Assembly (NCBI RefSeq): GCF_004138325.1
Contig: NZ_SBLB01000001.1
Location: 1,373,855-1,437,854, forward strand
Length of the DNA stretch: 64,000 nucleotides
Direction: 5' to 3'
Source: Spirosoma sordidisoli
Lineage (GTDB): Bacteria > Bacteroidota > Bacteroidia > Cytophagales > Spirosomataceae
The notes below the pieces were generated by a model. It searched no databases and was not told the origin of the DNA. It saw only the letters and a list, made by a program, of their open reading frames with translations. Positions 53,243 through 63,500 of the stretch are shown piece after piece. Positions within the stretch are counted from its first letter, which is position 1. Every line of letters starts with the position of its first letter. Position numbers and translations under genes: made by a program.

Positions 53243-54967
53243 ATGAAAACCTCTGTCTGCCTGCTCGCCTTCCTGCTGACCACAGCCGCTCTTGCCCAGA
53301 CCCGGCCCGACCTGATCACCCCCTACGAACGAAGCCAGGGTCGACAAACGGCAACCTATGCCGAAATCATCGATTACTACCGCCTGCTCGATCGGCAGTT
53401 CGAGCAGGCCAAACTTGTCGACGTGGGGAAAACCGACGTAGGTCAGCCCCTCCACGTGTTTCTGCTCGCGGCCGACAAGGTCTTCACTGCCCGGCCCGAC
53501 CGCGTCACCCTGCTGATCAACAACGGCATTCACCCCGGCGAACCGGAGGGAATCGATGCCTGTCTGATGATGGCGCGCGACCTGCTGCTGACTAATAAAC
53601 TGCCCAAAAACGTCTTGCTGGCCATCGTACCGGTGCTGAACGTAGGCGGCTGTCTGAACCGGGGCGTATCGCGGGTAAACCAGAACGGGCCGGAGACCTA
53701 TGGCTTCCGGGGTAATGCGCGAAACCTGAACCTCAACCGCGATTTCATTAAGGCCGATGCCGAAAACACCCGCTCGTTCCAGGCCCTGTTTCAGCAGCTG
53801 AAGCCCCAAGTACTGATCGACAACCACACCAGCAACGGCGCTGACTACCAGCACGTGGTCACCTATTTCTCCACCCAGAAAGACAAGCTCCACCCGGCTC
53901 TGTCGGGCTATATGACGAAGACCTTTCAGCCCGATCTGGACAAGGTACTGACGGCCAGAGGATTTCCGCCCGCGCCTTACGTCAACCACCCTAAAGACAC
54001 ACCCGAAAGCGGGCTGCTGGGCTATAACGACTCACCGCGCTACTCAACGGGCTATGCGGCTCTGTTCAACTGCTTTGGCTTCACCCTCGAAACCCATATG
54101 TGGAAAGACTACCCGGCGCGAGTCAAAGGGAGTTATGCCTTCGACGAGGCCGTTCTGCGCCTGTGCGAGCGAGACGCCAGTCAGATTCTGGCCAACAAAC
54201 GACGCGCCGATGCCGCCGTTAGCCAGCAGACGACCTTTGCGCTCAACTACCGGCTCGACCGCAGCCAGACCGACACGATCACCTTTCTGGGCTACGAAGC
54301 AGGCTATAAACCCAGCGAGGTATCGGGTCTCCGCCGATTGTATTACGACCGTAGCAAACCCTTTACCAAACGGATTCCATACCAGAACACCTTTGTAGCC
54401 GATCTGGAGCTGACCAAACCCCAGGCCTACCTGATTCCGCAGGCTTGGTCTGAAATTCTGGCGCTGCTGAAACGGAACGGGGTGCAGATGAAACGACTCA
54501 CCAGCGATACCCTGATCACCGTTTCAGCCTACTACCTCGACGAGTACCGCACCAGTCCGCGCCCGTATGAGGGCCACTACCCGCACTCGGGCGTGAAGGT
54601 CAGGACCGAAACGCAGCGTATTCAGTTTTACAAAGGCGACTACCTCATCCCGACCAATCAGCCGGCCAACCGGTACCTGATCGAGACGCTGGAGCCCCAG
54701 GCACTGGATTCGTTTTTCGCCTGGAATTTCTTCGACAGCATCCTCGACCAGAAAGAATATTTCTCCGACTACATCTTCGAAGACACAGCCGCGGAACTGC
54801 TCCGCAACGATCCGGCCCTTCGTCAGAAACTGGCCGATAAGCGAGCGTCTGACAAAGCCTTCGCCGAAAACGCCGACGCGCAGCTCTCGTTCATCTATAA
54901 ACAGACACCCTATTTTGAAAAGACCGTCAATCGCTACCCGGTTTTCCGGCTGGAACGCGCCCGGTAA
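53243..54967 (+). CDS. M14 family zinc metallocarboxypeptidase, exported
   Basis: 574 residues with signal peptide (MKTSVCLLAFLLTTAALA). Zinc ligands His97 and Glu100 in NGIHPGEPEG (HxxE) and a third His in LIDNHTSNGADYQH; RNLNLNRDFIKADAENTRSF is the substrate-binding stretch typical of the family. The C-terminal ~230 residues are an accessory part seen in Bacteroidota M14 proteins. It should remove C-terminal residues from peptides or cell-wall peptides in the periplasm. It stands alone, with a bidirectional terminator downstream. Confidence 0.93.
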   Translation: MKTSVCLLAFLLTTAALAQTRPDLITPYERSQGRQTATYAEIIDYYRLLDRQFEQAKLVDVGKTDVGQPLHVFLLAADKVFTARPDRVTLLINNGIHPGEPEGIDACLMMARDLLLTNKLPKNVLLAIVPVLNVGGCLNRGVSRVNQNGPETYGFRGNARNLNLNRDFIKADAENTRSFQALFQQLKPQVLIDNHTSNGADYQHVVTYFSTQKDKLHPALSGYMTKTFQPDLDKVLTARGFPPAPYVNHPKDTPESGLLGYNDSPRYSTGYAALFNCFGFTLETHMWKDYPARVKGSYAFDEAVLRLCERDASQILANKRRADAAVSQQTTFALNYRLDRSQTDTITFLGYEAGYKPSEVSGLRRLYYDRSKPFTKRIPYQNTFVADLELTKPQAYLIPQAWSEILALLKRNGVQMKRLTSDTLITVSAYYLDEYRTSPRPYEGHYPHSGVKVRTETQRIQFYKGDYLIPTNQPANRYLIETLEPQALDSFFAWNFFDSILDQKEYFSDYIFEDTAAELLRNDPALRQKLADKRASDKAFAENADAQLSFIYKQTPYFEKTVNRYPVFRLERAR

Positions 54968-54975
54968 AAGCTTCC

Positions 54976-55018
54976 AACGGCCTGACCGGGTTTGATTCCT
55001 CTACCCCATCAGGCCGTT
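54976..55018. terminator. Bidirectional terminator between M14 and serine hydrolase genes
   Basis: Perfect 10 bp arms AACGGCCTGA (54976-54985) and TCAGGCCGTT (55009-55018); the 23-base loop has a further GGGT/ACCC pairing. It lies within 10 bases of both convergent stops. Confidence 0.75.
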
Positions 55019-55025
55019 TAGCTGA

Positions 55026-56180
55026 CTAGTTGTACCAGGCGTCGAAAGCGGCTACTACGTCGGTCCATACGCTCGTACCTGCTTTCGGGTCCGAGTTGAC
55101 CAGTACCGCCACGTAGACTTCATTCCCGAAACCAAACACCCACGCGCCCACTTCGCCCGAGTTCAGGGAAGCCGGGTAGCCCCCGTTTTTCATGACGTAT
55201 TTGATCCCCGTGTTGGTCAGTATGTTCGCGTTGTCGTACCCCAGCGTGTCCCGGCGCATGGCATCGGCCACCGACTTGGGCAGAATCTTGTAGGTATGAT
55301 GCAGGGCGTTCATGAAGGTTGCCATCTGCAGGGCCGACATGTTCCAGCCGCGCTCCGCATTGGTCAGGGTCATATCGCCCCAATCGGTACCCTTTCCGTC
55401 AGGAGCGGCCCATTTGTAGCACAGCGCCGGGTTGGCATCGGTGGGTTTGCAGGCCATGTTGGGGGCTATCCCGATCTTATCGAACACGTTGAGCTGGCAG
55501 TAGTTCATGTACGCATCGGTATACTCCTGCGCCTGCTTCTGCTCGACCTCGCTGATTTTCTGAGCCGATGCGTTGGCTGGCATGGGCGTGATGGAGTAAC
55601 CGCCGACCAGGTTGGGAATCAGGAACCGCATGAGCGCGAAGTTCATGTTCTGATAGTTGTACGTCAGCCGGGGTGAGGTAGCCCCAACGACCATAGCCGC
55701 TTTCAGCGAAGCATAATCCGAAGCCACGTTCTTGGGAAAGCCACTGCGCATGGCCAGTAACTGGCGGAAGGTAATGGTTTTGATGCTCTTGTGCAGTGAC
55801 CAGTGTTTGGGCAGGTAGGCCCACATGGTTGAGTCGATGTTGATATTTTTGGCGTTGAGCGCGTGCAGCAGGGCCGCGGCCGTAACGGTTTTGCTGACGC
55901 TGGCCACGTTGATTTTGTCGCCTACATCCATCTTGCGTTCGGGCGCATCGGCGGCCCGGCGGGCATTGCCTCCGGCGCGGGAAGCCCGCAGCGAGCCGTC
56001 GGCAAACACCACAATCTGGTACCCCATCACGTCGGGTTTGATACGCGCTTCAATGTCGTTGGCCAGGGCGTCTACGTCGAGCGATTTACCATTTTTACCC
56101 ACGTTGGCAGTGGGCTCGCAGGCGGTCAGCACCGCAGCCAGGGCAAGCAGGCTGATGACTGAGTTAGAAAAGGTTTTCAC
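55026..56180 (-). CDS. Serine hydrolase lipoprotein, beta-lactamase/D-Ala-D-Ala-peptidase fold
   Basis: 384 residues from a GTG at 56180. This start gives a lipoprotein signal with lipobox LTAC (Cys21), and a promoter with both -33 and -7 boxes lies just upstream, inside what a longer frame starting at 56246 would have to translate. Class C/AmpH-like motifs: SVSK (Ser94, Lys97) as the nucleophile pair and a Tyr-x-Asn in TYNYQNMNF. The KTG-like third motif is not clear. It could be a peptidoglycan or esterase-type hydrolase; a true beta-lactamase role is not shown. Confidence 0.88.
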   Translation of the reverse strand: MKTFSNSVISLLALAAVLTACEPTANVGKNGKSLDVDALANDIEARIKPDVMGYQIVVFADGSLRASRAGGNARRAADAPERKMDVGDKINVASVSKTVTAAALLHALNAKNINIDSTMWAYLPKHWSLHKSIKTITFRQLLAMRSGFPKNVASDYASLKAAMVVGATSPRLTYNYQNMNFALMRFLIPNLVGGYSITPMPANASAQKISEVEQKQAQEYTDAYMNYCQLNVFDKIGIAPNMACKPTDANPALCYKWAAPDGKGTDWGDMTLTNAERGWNMSALQMATFMNALHHTYKILPKSVADAMRRDTLGYDNANILTNTGIKYVMKNGGYPASLNSGEVGAWVFGFGNEVYVAVLVNSDPKAGTSVWTDVVAAFDAWYN

Positions 56181-56208
56181 GGGCAGTTTTGGTTTAGTAT
56201 GTCCGGGG

Positions 56209-56240
56209 CAAAGGTACCGCAGCTGCCCACGGCCCCACAA
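56209..56240 (-). promoter_or_regulatory. Bacteroidota promoter of the serine hydrolase gene
   Basis: -7 box TACCTTTG (56209-56216) and -33 TTG (56238-56240) with 21 bases between, close to the consensus. Initiation near 56203 lies 23 bases before the GTG start and rules against the ATG at 56246. Confidence 0.65.
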
Positions 56241-56501
56241 GCGCATAAAACCCTGTCCTGATGGCGATTAGTACGGATTCTTGTAGTCAAGTATTCCTAC
56301 GTATCAACCCATGTATTTACGTAAGGATAAACATATAGACCAATGCTGGTTCGATCGTTCAGCGCCCTGGCACTACCAGGATTCGGGCCATAACCGGTAT
56401 TGGAGACGGGGCTTAACAGTTGGCCCGCAGATTCGTTAAAGAATCACGAGCCGGCTAAGGCTGTAGACGAAACGCTTCGACCACGACATCCCGTCACGAC
56501 T
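56241..56501. other. Divergent intergenic region before the glycolipid-binding-like gene
   Basis: No gene seen. It contains two TACGTA palindromes at 56298-56303 and 56318-56323, 20 bases apart, in an AT-richer stretch (ATGTATTTACGTAAGG), a possible operator pair. The frame upstream of 56502 is open but not protein-like. Confidence 0.35.
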
Positions 56502-57068
56502 ATGCAGACAACCCTGCTCTGGGCAGGCCTGGAACACCCGTCGCTGGAACACTGCCTGATCACGGCCAGCGCTACCGGATTTGAGATCCATTCGGTGATT
56601 GTAGGTCTTGCCGACCTCGGCCCGTATCGCGTAGACTACACGATCACAACCGATGCCTACTGGCAAACGACAGACTGCCAGCTCCTGATGCAGCTGGATA
56701 CCCAGACCAGGCAACTACACCTTCGTCGCGATGGAAACGGGAACTGGCTGGCGAATAACGAGAAGATGACGGCCTGGCGGGGCTGTACCGATGTCGATAT
56801 TTCGTTGACGCCCTTTACCAATACCTTACCGATCAACAGGCTCCGGCTGGCTGACGGACAGGCTGAGCGTATTCACGTTGTTTATATCGATGTGCTGGCT
56901 CAGCAAACCGCGGCCGTTCATCAGCGCTACACCCGACGCTCGGCCACCGCTTACCAGTACGAGAATGTACCCAACGATTTTGAGGCAACGATTACCGTTG
57001 ATGGCGCCGGGCTCGTAGTCGATTACCCCGGTCTGTTTACCCGACACGCACAACGCCAGACCGGCTAA
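56502..57068 (+). CDS. Putative glycolipid-binding domain protein
   Basis: 188 residues from the ATG at 56502 (MQTTLLWAGLEHPSLEHC). It matches the putative glycolipid-binding family (PF06475): TTLLWAGLEHPSLEHCLI, GPYRVDYTITTDAYWQT, GNGNWLANNE, GCTDVDISLTPFTNTLPINR and YTRRSATAYQYENVPNDFEA. Cytoplasmic; the family's real ligand is not established. It ends 4 bases from the stop of the convergent AraC gene. Confidence 0.88.
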   Translation: MQTTLLWAGLEHPSLEHCLITASATGFEIHSVIVGLADLGPYRVDYTITTDAYWQTTDCQLLMQLDTQTRQLHLRRDGNGNWLANNEKMTAWRGCTDVDISLTPFTNTLPINRLRLADGQAERIHVVYIDVLAQQTAAVHQRYTRRSATAYQYENVPNDFEATITVDGAGLVVDYPGLFTRHAQRQTG

Positions 57069-57072
57069 TGGG

Positions 57073-57987
57073 CTAATTGAACGAATGGCGGAAGGCCAGC
57101 GGAGACGAACGGGTCTTGTTTCTGAATAATTTGCTGAACGACTGCGGGTGTTCAAACCCCAGCCGGTAGGCGATTTCACTGACCGACAAATCGGTGGTCG
57201 ACAGCAACTCTTTCGCCTTTTCGATCAACCGACTATGAATGTGCTGCTGAGGAGCCTGCCCCGTCAGCGACTTCAGCAGACTGCTCAGGTAAGAGGGCGA
57301 CAGATTGAGCTGATCGGCCATGTAGGCCACCGTAGGCAAACCCGATCCGAGCAATTCGTCGCTGTCCAGATAAGCCGCCAGGGTTGCTTCAAACCGATCC
57401 AGCACATGGTGGTTGGTGATCCGGCGGGTAATGAACTGCCGCTGGTAAAACCGGTCCGCGTAGTTGAGCAACACCTCGAGCTGAGCAATGATGATGTTCT
57501 GGCTGAAGGCATCGATAGAGGCCTGGTACTCCTGCTGAATCTGCCGGATGATGTTGACAACCACGGCTTCTTCCTTCTCCGACAGGAACAGGGCCTCCCG
57601 GATGGAATAGTCGAAATAAGCGTGTTGCCGAATGGTTTTGGCCAGCGCAGTACGCCACAGAAAGTCGGGGTGAATCATCAGCAGCCAGCCGGTAGGCTCG
57701 GCGGGTTCGTCGGTCGTTACGGTAAGAACCTGACCGGGAGCCAGAAACACCATCACGCCATCGTCGAAATCATACGGCTGCTGGCCGTAGTTCAGCCGGC
57801 CGTTGAAATTCCGTTTCAGCGCGATCGAGTAAAAATTGTTCACAATAGCTTTCGGCCTGTCGATCTGCCGCGGTCTGATATCATCGAACCGGACCACGCT
57901 AATGAGCGGATGGTCGGGCTTCGGAAGACCCGCAAACTGATGGTAGGCAGATATGGTATCGATGTGATGAAGCGGTCCGGTTGTCAT
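57073..57987 (-). CDS. AraC family transcriptional regulator
   Basis: 304 residues. N-terminal cupin-like sensor about 20-150 (GVMVFLAPGQVLTV, PTGWLLMIHPDFLWRT) and C-terminal double helix-turn-helix about 205-300 with VAYMADQLNLSPSYLSSLLKSLTG, LLSTTDLSVSEIAYRLGFEH and PQSFSKLFRNKTR. The gene order suggests it follows, and may regulate, the NmrA-like gene 48 bases upstream. Small ligand unknown. Confidence 0.95.
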   Translation of the reverse strand: MTTGPLHHIDTISAYHQFAGLPKPDHPLISVVRFDDIRPRQIDRPKAIVNNFYSIALKRNFNGRLNYGQQPYDFDDGVMVFLAPGQVLTVTTDEPAEPTGWLLMIHPDFLWRTALAKTIRQHAYFDYSIREALFLSEKEEAVVVNIIRQIQQEYQASIDAFSQNIIIAQLEVLLNYADRFYQRQFITRRITNHHVLDRFEATLAAYLDSDELLGSGLPTVAYMADQLNLSPSYLSSLLKSLTGQAPQQHIHSRLIEKAKELLSTTDLSVSEIAYRLGFEHPQSFSKLFRNKTRSSPLAFRHSFN

Positions 57988-58035
57988 GATTCTATCAGCT
58001 TGTAGCCAGTCCTGGTATCGGCAAGGCCCGGCATG

Positions 58036-58899
58036 TTACCTGGCATAGAGCGTTGCTAGTCCGTCGCGGAGGGGGGTGGGCCTACGACCCAGCAGCATCT
58101 CCAAATCCGGGCTGACCCGGTCTTCCTGCCCATTGGCAATATCGGTGATAAACCCGGTGATTCGGCGGGCTACCACCTCGCTCAACCCGCGCCCAAGCAG
58201 CTGCGTTTCAAACGTGGCTGGCGCTGCCGGGGTGTAAGTTACCACCTTATCCGACAGATTCGAAAGGAATTCGGCTACATCATAAAACGAGTAGGATTCG
58301 CTCCCCGTCAGCAGGTAGGTCACGTTGCCGTCGGTGCGTCTGGCCAGCGCGTTGGCAATGGCTTCGCCCATCTCGCTTCGAAGGGCAAACGCAACCCGGC
58401 CCTGCCCGGCTGGTACGTAGATACCCTGCTCAAAAACGGCATCACCACCCAAAAACTGCGGCAGAGCGTCCATGTACAGCACGTTCTGGAACAGGGTGTA
58501 GGCCAGCCCACTGGCTTTGATATAATCTTCGGTCTGAAAATGGCCGTTCATCAGCTGGTTGACCAGCGTAGCCGGCTCTTTCAGGGCCCGACTCGTGTAG
58601 GCAATTCGCCGAACCCCGGCTTTTCTGGCTGCGTCTACCACGTGCTGGTGCTGGCGAACCCGGTTTTGCTCGTCGGTGCCCGCAATCAGGAGTACGGTTT
58701 CCATACCCACCATAGCGTGGTCGAGGGCCTCCGTATCGTCATAATCACCCCGGCGTATCGTTACGCCCTGTTCGAGCAGATGGGCGGCCTTATTTTCGTC
58801 CCGCACCAGGGCAAAAAGCTGGCTGGCCGGTACGAGTTGCCGTAGCTGCCGGATAACGGCAGTACCCAGCTGGCCGGTGGCTCCGGTTACTAAAATCAT
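58036..58899 (-). CDS. NmrA-like NAD(P)H-binding protein (QOR2/YtfG type)
   Basis: 287 residues, atypical SDR. Cofactor motif VTGATGQLGTAV at 4-15, an acidic residue pattern DYDDTEAL near 52 and RRIAYTSRAL near 96. It resembles E. coli quinone oxidoreductase 2, which reduces quinones with NADPH, and NmrA-like redox sensors that do not. The canonical YxxxK active-site pair is not obvious. Confidence 0.88.
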   Translation of the reverse strand: MILVTGATGQLGTAVIRQLRQLVPASQLFALVRDENKAAHLLEQGVTIRRGDYDDTEALDHAMVGMETVLLIAGTDEQNRVRQHQHVVDAARKAGVRRIAYTSRALKEPATLVNQLMNGHFQTEDYIKASGLAYTLFQNVLYMDALPQFLGGDAVFEQGIYVPAGQGRVAFALRSEMGEAIANALARRTDGNVTYLLTGSESYSFYDVAEFLSNLSDKVVTYTPAAPATFETQLLGRGLSEVVARRITGFITDIANGQEDRVSPDLEMLLGRRPTPLRDGLATLYAR

Positions 58900-58947
58900 A
58901 GCGTTGCTTTGTTTTGTTTAGGACAAAGGTCCGCCGGATTGTGTCCG

Positions 58948-58955
58948 CAAACGTA
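58948..58955 (-). promoter_or_regulatory. -7 box TACGTTTG of the NmrA-like gene
   Basis: Exact TAnnTTTG on the minus strand, 48 bases before the ATG; -33 not found. Confidence 0.45.
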
Positions 58956-59028
58956 GCCGGATTTGTGGTAGTTGTAGCCGAATCGATGACCGGGCCGGGC
59001 TGATACCGGACCGGCCTATACGCCAACC

Positions 59029-59067
59029 GGCCCAGGCGCTGATTCGTACAGAACCACCGCCTGGGCC
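59029..59067 (-). terminator. Stem-loop after the RND efflux operon
   Basis: Perfect 10 bp arms GGCCCAGGCG (59029-59038) and CGCCTGGGCC (59058-59067), 19-base loop, 16 bases past the outer-membrane factor stop. No T-run on the minus strand. Confidence 0.6.
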
Positions 59068-59083
59068 AGCCAGTAGAGGGCGT

Positions 59084-60517
59084 TTACTTCCAGCCCCCGC
59101 CCAATGCCCGGTAAATAGTCACCATGGCATTCATCTGCTGCATCTTGGTCTCAACGAGTTCGAAACGGGCCTGTACCGCATCGCGCTGGGTCAGCAGCAC
59201 TTCCATATAATCGGCTCGGGCTGAGTTGAAGAGTGTAGTTGAAATATCGATCGATTGGGTAAGCGCCTGTACCTCCTTCGATTTCACCCCGTAGCTCTTC
59301 GCCAGGTTGCTGATGTTCGAAAGCTGGTTGGCCACCTCGATATACGCGTTCAGCACGGTTCGTTCGTAGTTGTAAACCGCCTGAATCTGCCGCGCGTTGG
59401 CGCTGTTATAGGTGGCGACAATCGCGTTTTTGTTGATCAGCGGAGCGGCCAGATCCCCCGCCAGCGACATGATTATCGACTCGGGCGTCTTCAGCAGGTA
59501 AGCCGGATTAAAAGCCTGATAGCCAATACCGGCCGAGATACCCAGCGATGGATAGAAACGGGCTTTGGCCACCTGAACATCCAGTTTACTGGCCGCCAGT
59601 TCCTGCTCGGCCCGCCGAACATCGGGCCGGTTTTCCAGCAGCTGCGACGGAATACCGACCCGTATGCTGTCGGGGACCAGGTCGTTGAACGTCGCCGAGT
59701 TTCGCACCACGGGCTGCGGGTACCGCCCAACCAGGAAGTTGATCCGGTTCTCTGTTTCCACGATCCGCTGCTGAAGGCCATATTGCAGGTTCTGGGTATT
59801 CAGCACCTGCGCTTCGAACCGGCGTACGGCCAGCTCGGTAACCCGGGTCGCTTCTTTCTGCAGCCGGACCGTCTTGAGCGCGTTGTTCTGAATCTCCATG
59901 TTCTGCCGGACAATAGCCAGCTGATTATCCAGCGCCATGAGTTCGTAATACGACGTGGCTATTTCGGAGATCAGGTTCGTGATGGTAAAGTTTCGGCCTT
60001 CAACGCTGGCCAGGTAGCGGTTCACAGCCGCCTTTTTCGCATTGCGCAGCTTATGCCATATATCTACCTCCCAGGTAGCCACGGCCCCCACCATGAAGTT
60101 GGGCAGCGGGTCCGGAATCTCTTTTCCCGGCTTGATCTCCGTCGTAGCCTCCGTTGCACCCAGCAGCGTATAGCGACCTACTTTATCGACACCGGCTCCA
60201 CCCCGCAGCCCTACAAAAGGCAGGTATTCGCCCTGCCGGGCCCGAATCTCGTTCTGGGTAATCTGAATCTCCTGCAGGGTGATGTTCAGCTCCTGGTTGT
60301 TGGCCAGGGCCGTATCGATCAGGGATACCAGGTTGGGATCGGTAAAGAATTCGCGCCACCGCAGCCGGGCCGTGTTGGTCGAGTCCTGCGAGGTGTGGTA
60401 ACTCACCGGAACTGTGCGGCTTTCAGTTCTGGTAACCAGAGCAGGCGTCTTGCAGGCAGTAAACGCTACCGACAGGCAGGCCACTACCAGGTAGATAGGC
60501 AGGCGTATTTTATACAT
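59084..60517 (-). CDS. RND efflux outer-membrane lipoprotein, NodT family (TolC-like)
   Basis: 477 residues. Lipoprotein signal ending FTAC (Cys22). Two OEP repeats typical of TolC-like channels: WREFFTDPNLVSLIDTALANNQELN near the N-terminus, PLPNFMVGAVATWEVDIWHK in the middle and LLENRPDVRRAEQELAASKLDVQVAKARFYPSL with ISAGIGYQAFN. It forms the outer-membrane exit of a tripartite pump. The start overlaps the permease stop by 8 bases, so it is translated from the same mRNA. Confidence 0.96.
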   Translation of the reverse strand: MYKIRLPIYLVVACLSVAFTACKTPALVTRTESRTVPVSYHTSQDSTNTARLRWREFFTDPNLVSLIDTALANNQELNITLQEIQITQNEIRARQGEYLPFVGLRGGAGVDKVGRYTLLGATEATTEIKPGKEIPDPLPNFMVGAVATWEVDIWHKLRNAKKAAVNRYLASVEGRNFTITNLISEIATSYYELMALDNQLAIVRQNMEIQNNALKTVRLQKEATRVTELAVRRFEAQVLNTQNLQYGLQQRIVETENRINFLVGRYPQPVVRNSATFNDLVPDSIRVGIPSQLLENRPDVRRAEQELAASKLDVQVAKARFYPSLGISAGIGYQAFNPAYLLKTPESIIMSLAGDLAAPLINKNAIVATYNSANARQIQAVYNYERTVLNAYIEVANQLSNISNLAKSYGVKSKEVQALTQSIDISTTLFNSARADYMEVLLTQRDAVQARFELVETKMQQMNAMVTIYRALGGGWK

Positions 60518-63500
60518 GGTCAGGATTGTCTTCGGTTACAGGAAACGCATCTAACTGATGCACCAGGTTTTCGGTCAGCGGATCGTGTTCTTCATCCCTG
60601 ATCATTTTCCGGCCGTCGGCCAGATGACCGAATATGTAGTACAGGCCCGGGATGATGATGACCCCGAAAATGGTTCCGAACAACATACCCCCCAGCGCCG
60701 ACGCCCCGATGGTCCGGTTACCGATAGCCCCCGCACCGGAGGCCGTAATCAGTGGAATCAGCCCGGCTACGAAGGCAAACGAGGTCATCAGGATCGGGCG
60801 GAAACGAACCCTGGCGCCTTCGATGGCCGCGTTCAGAATCGTTTCGCCCTGCTGCCGCTTCTGCACCGCAAATTCGACGATCAAGACGGCGTTTTTACCC
60901 AGCAGACCCACCAGCATGATCAAACCGATCTGGGCGTAGATGTTGTTCTCCAGCCCCATCAGCTTCAGCACCAGGAACGAGCCGAATATTCCGACGGGCA
61001 GCGAAAACACAACGGCTAGCGGAATGATGAAGCTTTCGTACTGCGCGGCCAGCACCATGTAGACGAAGGCCAGTACGATCAGAAATACATACAGCGACTC
61101 GTTACCCCGGATCGACTCGTCGTACGAAAGCCCTTCGAACGCAATGTCGTAGCCTTTCGGCAGCGTTTTGGCCGCTACCTCCCGGATGGCCTGTATGGCT
61201 TCGGCGGTGGTGTAGCCTTTGGCCGGCAGGCCCTGAATGGCGGCCGAGTTATAGAGGTTGAACCGGGTAATCTCGTTCGGCCCCTGCCCTTTTTTCAGCT
61301 TCATGAAGGCCGAATACGGGACCATCTCGCCTTCGTCGTTCTTCACGAAGAGCTTCAGCAGATCGGACGGGAGCCGCCGGAAACTCGGATCGGACTGTAC
61401 ATAGACCTTGAAAAACTGGTTGAACTTGATAAAGCCCTGCTCGTAGGTACTACCGATCAATATGTTCAGGTTGTCCATCGCTTTACCGATCGACACGCCT
61501 TTCTGCATGGCCAGGTTATTGTCGATCTCCAGCTCATACTGCGGATAGTTGGCCGCGAAGAAGGTAAACAGGCCCGCCAGCTCTTTGCGCTTGCCCAGAT
61601 CCTCCATGAACTGCTTGTTGATTTTATCGAATTCGCTGTAGTCCGTGTCGGTGTTCTTATCCAGCAGGCGCATCGAGAAACCGCCCGACGTGCCGAAGCC
61701 GGGAATGGCGGGTGGTTCGAAAAACTCGACGGTAGCGCCCAGGTTTTTCGATTTCTCTTCCAGCTCTTCCATGATCTCCTTCACGTTATGCTTGCGCTCC
61801 GACCAGGGTTTGAGGTTGATCAGACAGGTACCCGCGTTGGAGCCCCGCCCTTCGGTCATGATCTCGTAACCGGCCAGCGACGAGATCGACTCGATGCCCG
61901 GCACCTCTTCACAGAGCGCCTGAAGCTTTCTCGACACCTGGTTGGTTTTTTCCAGGGTAGAACCCGGGGGCGTCTGGATAATGGCGTAGATCGTGCTCTG
62001 GTCCTCGTTCGGAATAAAGCCGGCCGGCAGAATCTGGTTCTCATACGCAATGCCCAGACAGAAAGCCGCCAGAATCGCGAACGTAACGAACCGACGGCTG
62101 ACAATGAGTCGCAGCAGGCCTACGTAGCGTCCGGTGAGTTTATCGAACCCCCGGTTGAAGCTGTCGAGCGCGCGGGTCAGCGGATTTTTCCGGCGGGCGT
62201 GTCCGTGGTGGTTCTTGAGCAGCATGGCGCAGAGCACGGGCGTCAGCGTCAGGGCGATCAGGGCCGAAATCACGATGGAACTGGCCATGGTGATCGAAAA
62301 CTGCCGGTAAAACGTACCGACCGGCCCCGTCATGAACGAGATGGGCAGGAATACCGATACCATCACCAGCGTAATGGCGATAATAGCCCCGCTGATCTCG
62401 CCCAGCACTTTTCTGACCGCCCCGAACGGCGACAGATAGGGCTCTTCTTCCATCTTGGCGTGCACAGCCTCTACCACCACAATGGCGTCATCGACCACGA
62501 TACCGATGGCCAGCACCAGCGCAAAGAGCGTAATGAGGTTGATGGAAAGCCCGAACGCCTGAATGACGAAAAACGCCCCGATCAGCGACACCGGAACCGC
62601 CAGGATTGGTATCAGCGTCGACCGCCAGTCGCCCAGGAAGATAAACACGACCAGGGCCACCAGCAGGAAGGCGTCGCGCAGGGTATCGATAACCTGTTCG
62701 ATCGACGCGTCCAGAAACTGCGATACGTCATAGCTGATTTTATAGTCGACCCCCGGCGGAAACGAGGCCTTCATGACCTCGAGCTTGGCTTTTACTTCCT
62801 CGATCACGTCGCTGGCGTTACTACCATAGTTCTGCCGCAACACGATAGCGGCCGACGCATGTCCATCCAGGTTCGAATAGATGTCGAAGAATTCGCTCCC
62901 CAGCTCGACCCGGGCTATATCGCGCAGGTGTATACTTTCGCCGGCCGAATTGGCGCGGATAATAATACCCTCATACTCTTCGGGTTTGTTGTATCGCCCT
63001 TTGTAGGTAAGCACGTACTCGAGCGACTGAGCCGCTATGCCGGAGCTTTGCCCGATCCGGCCGGGCCGGCCAATGATGCTCTGTTCGCCCAGGGCCTTCA
63101 TCACTTCTTCGGTAGAGATGTTGTAGGCCCGCATGCGCTCGGGGTTCAGCCAGACGCGCATGGCGTACCGCCGGCTTCCCAGAATCTGCGCCCTGGCTAC
63201 CCCTTTGGTCCGCTGAATTTCAGGGATCATCTTAACGGTAGCGTAGTTGAACAGGAATTTTTCGTCGATGCTCTTATCTTTCGAGTAGAGGTTGACGTAC
63301 ATCAGCATACTGGGCTGGATGGGCGTGATGATGACCCCCTCCCGCTGAACCAGTTCGGGCAGCAGCGGCATCACCTGGTCAACCCGGGTTTTGACCCGGA
63401 TAACGGCATCGTTCGGGTCCGTACCCGGCTCAAAAATAATCCGGAGCGTGGCCTCACCGGCGCTGGTTGCATCGGTAGCGATGTACCGCATATCCTGCAC

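Noticed and set aside
59255..60601. 448-codon plus-strand frame opposite the NodT-family gene
   Set aside because: Shadow of the outer-membrane lipoprotein gene; composition is not protein-like.
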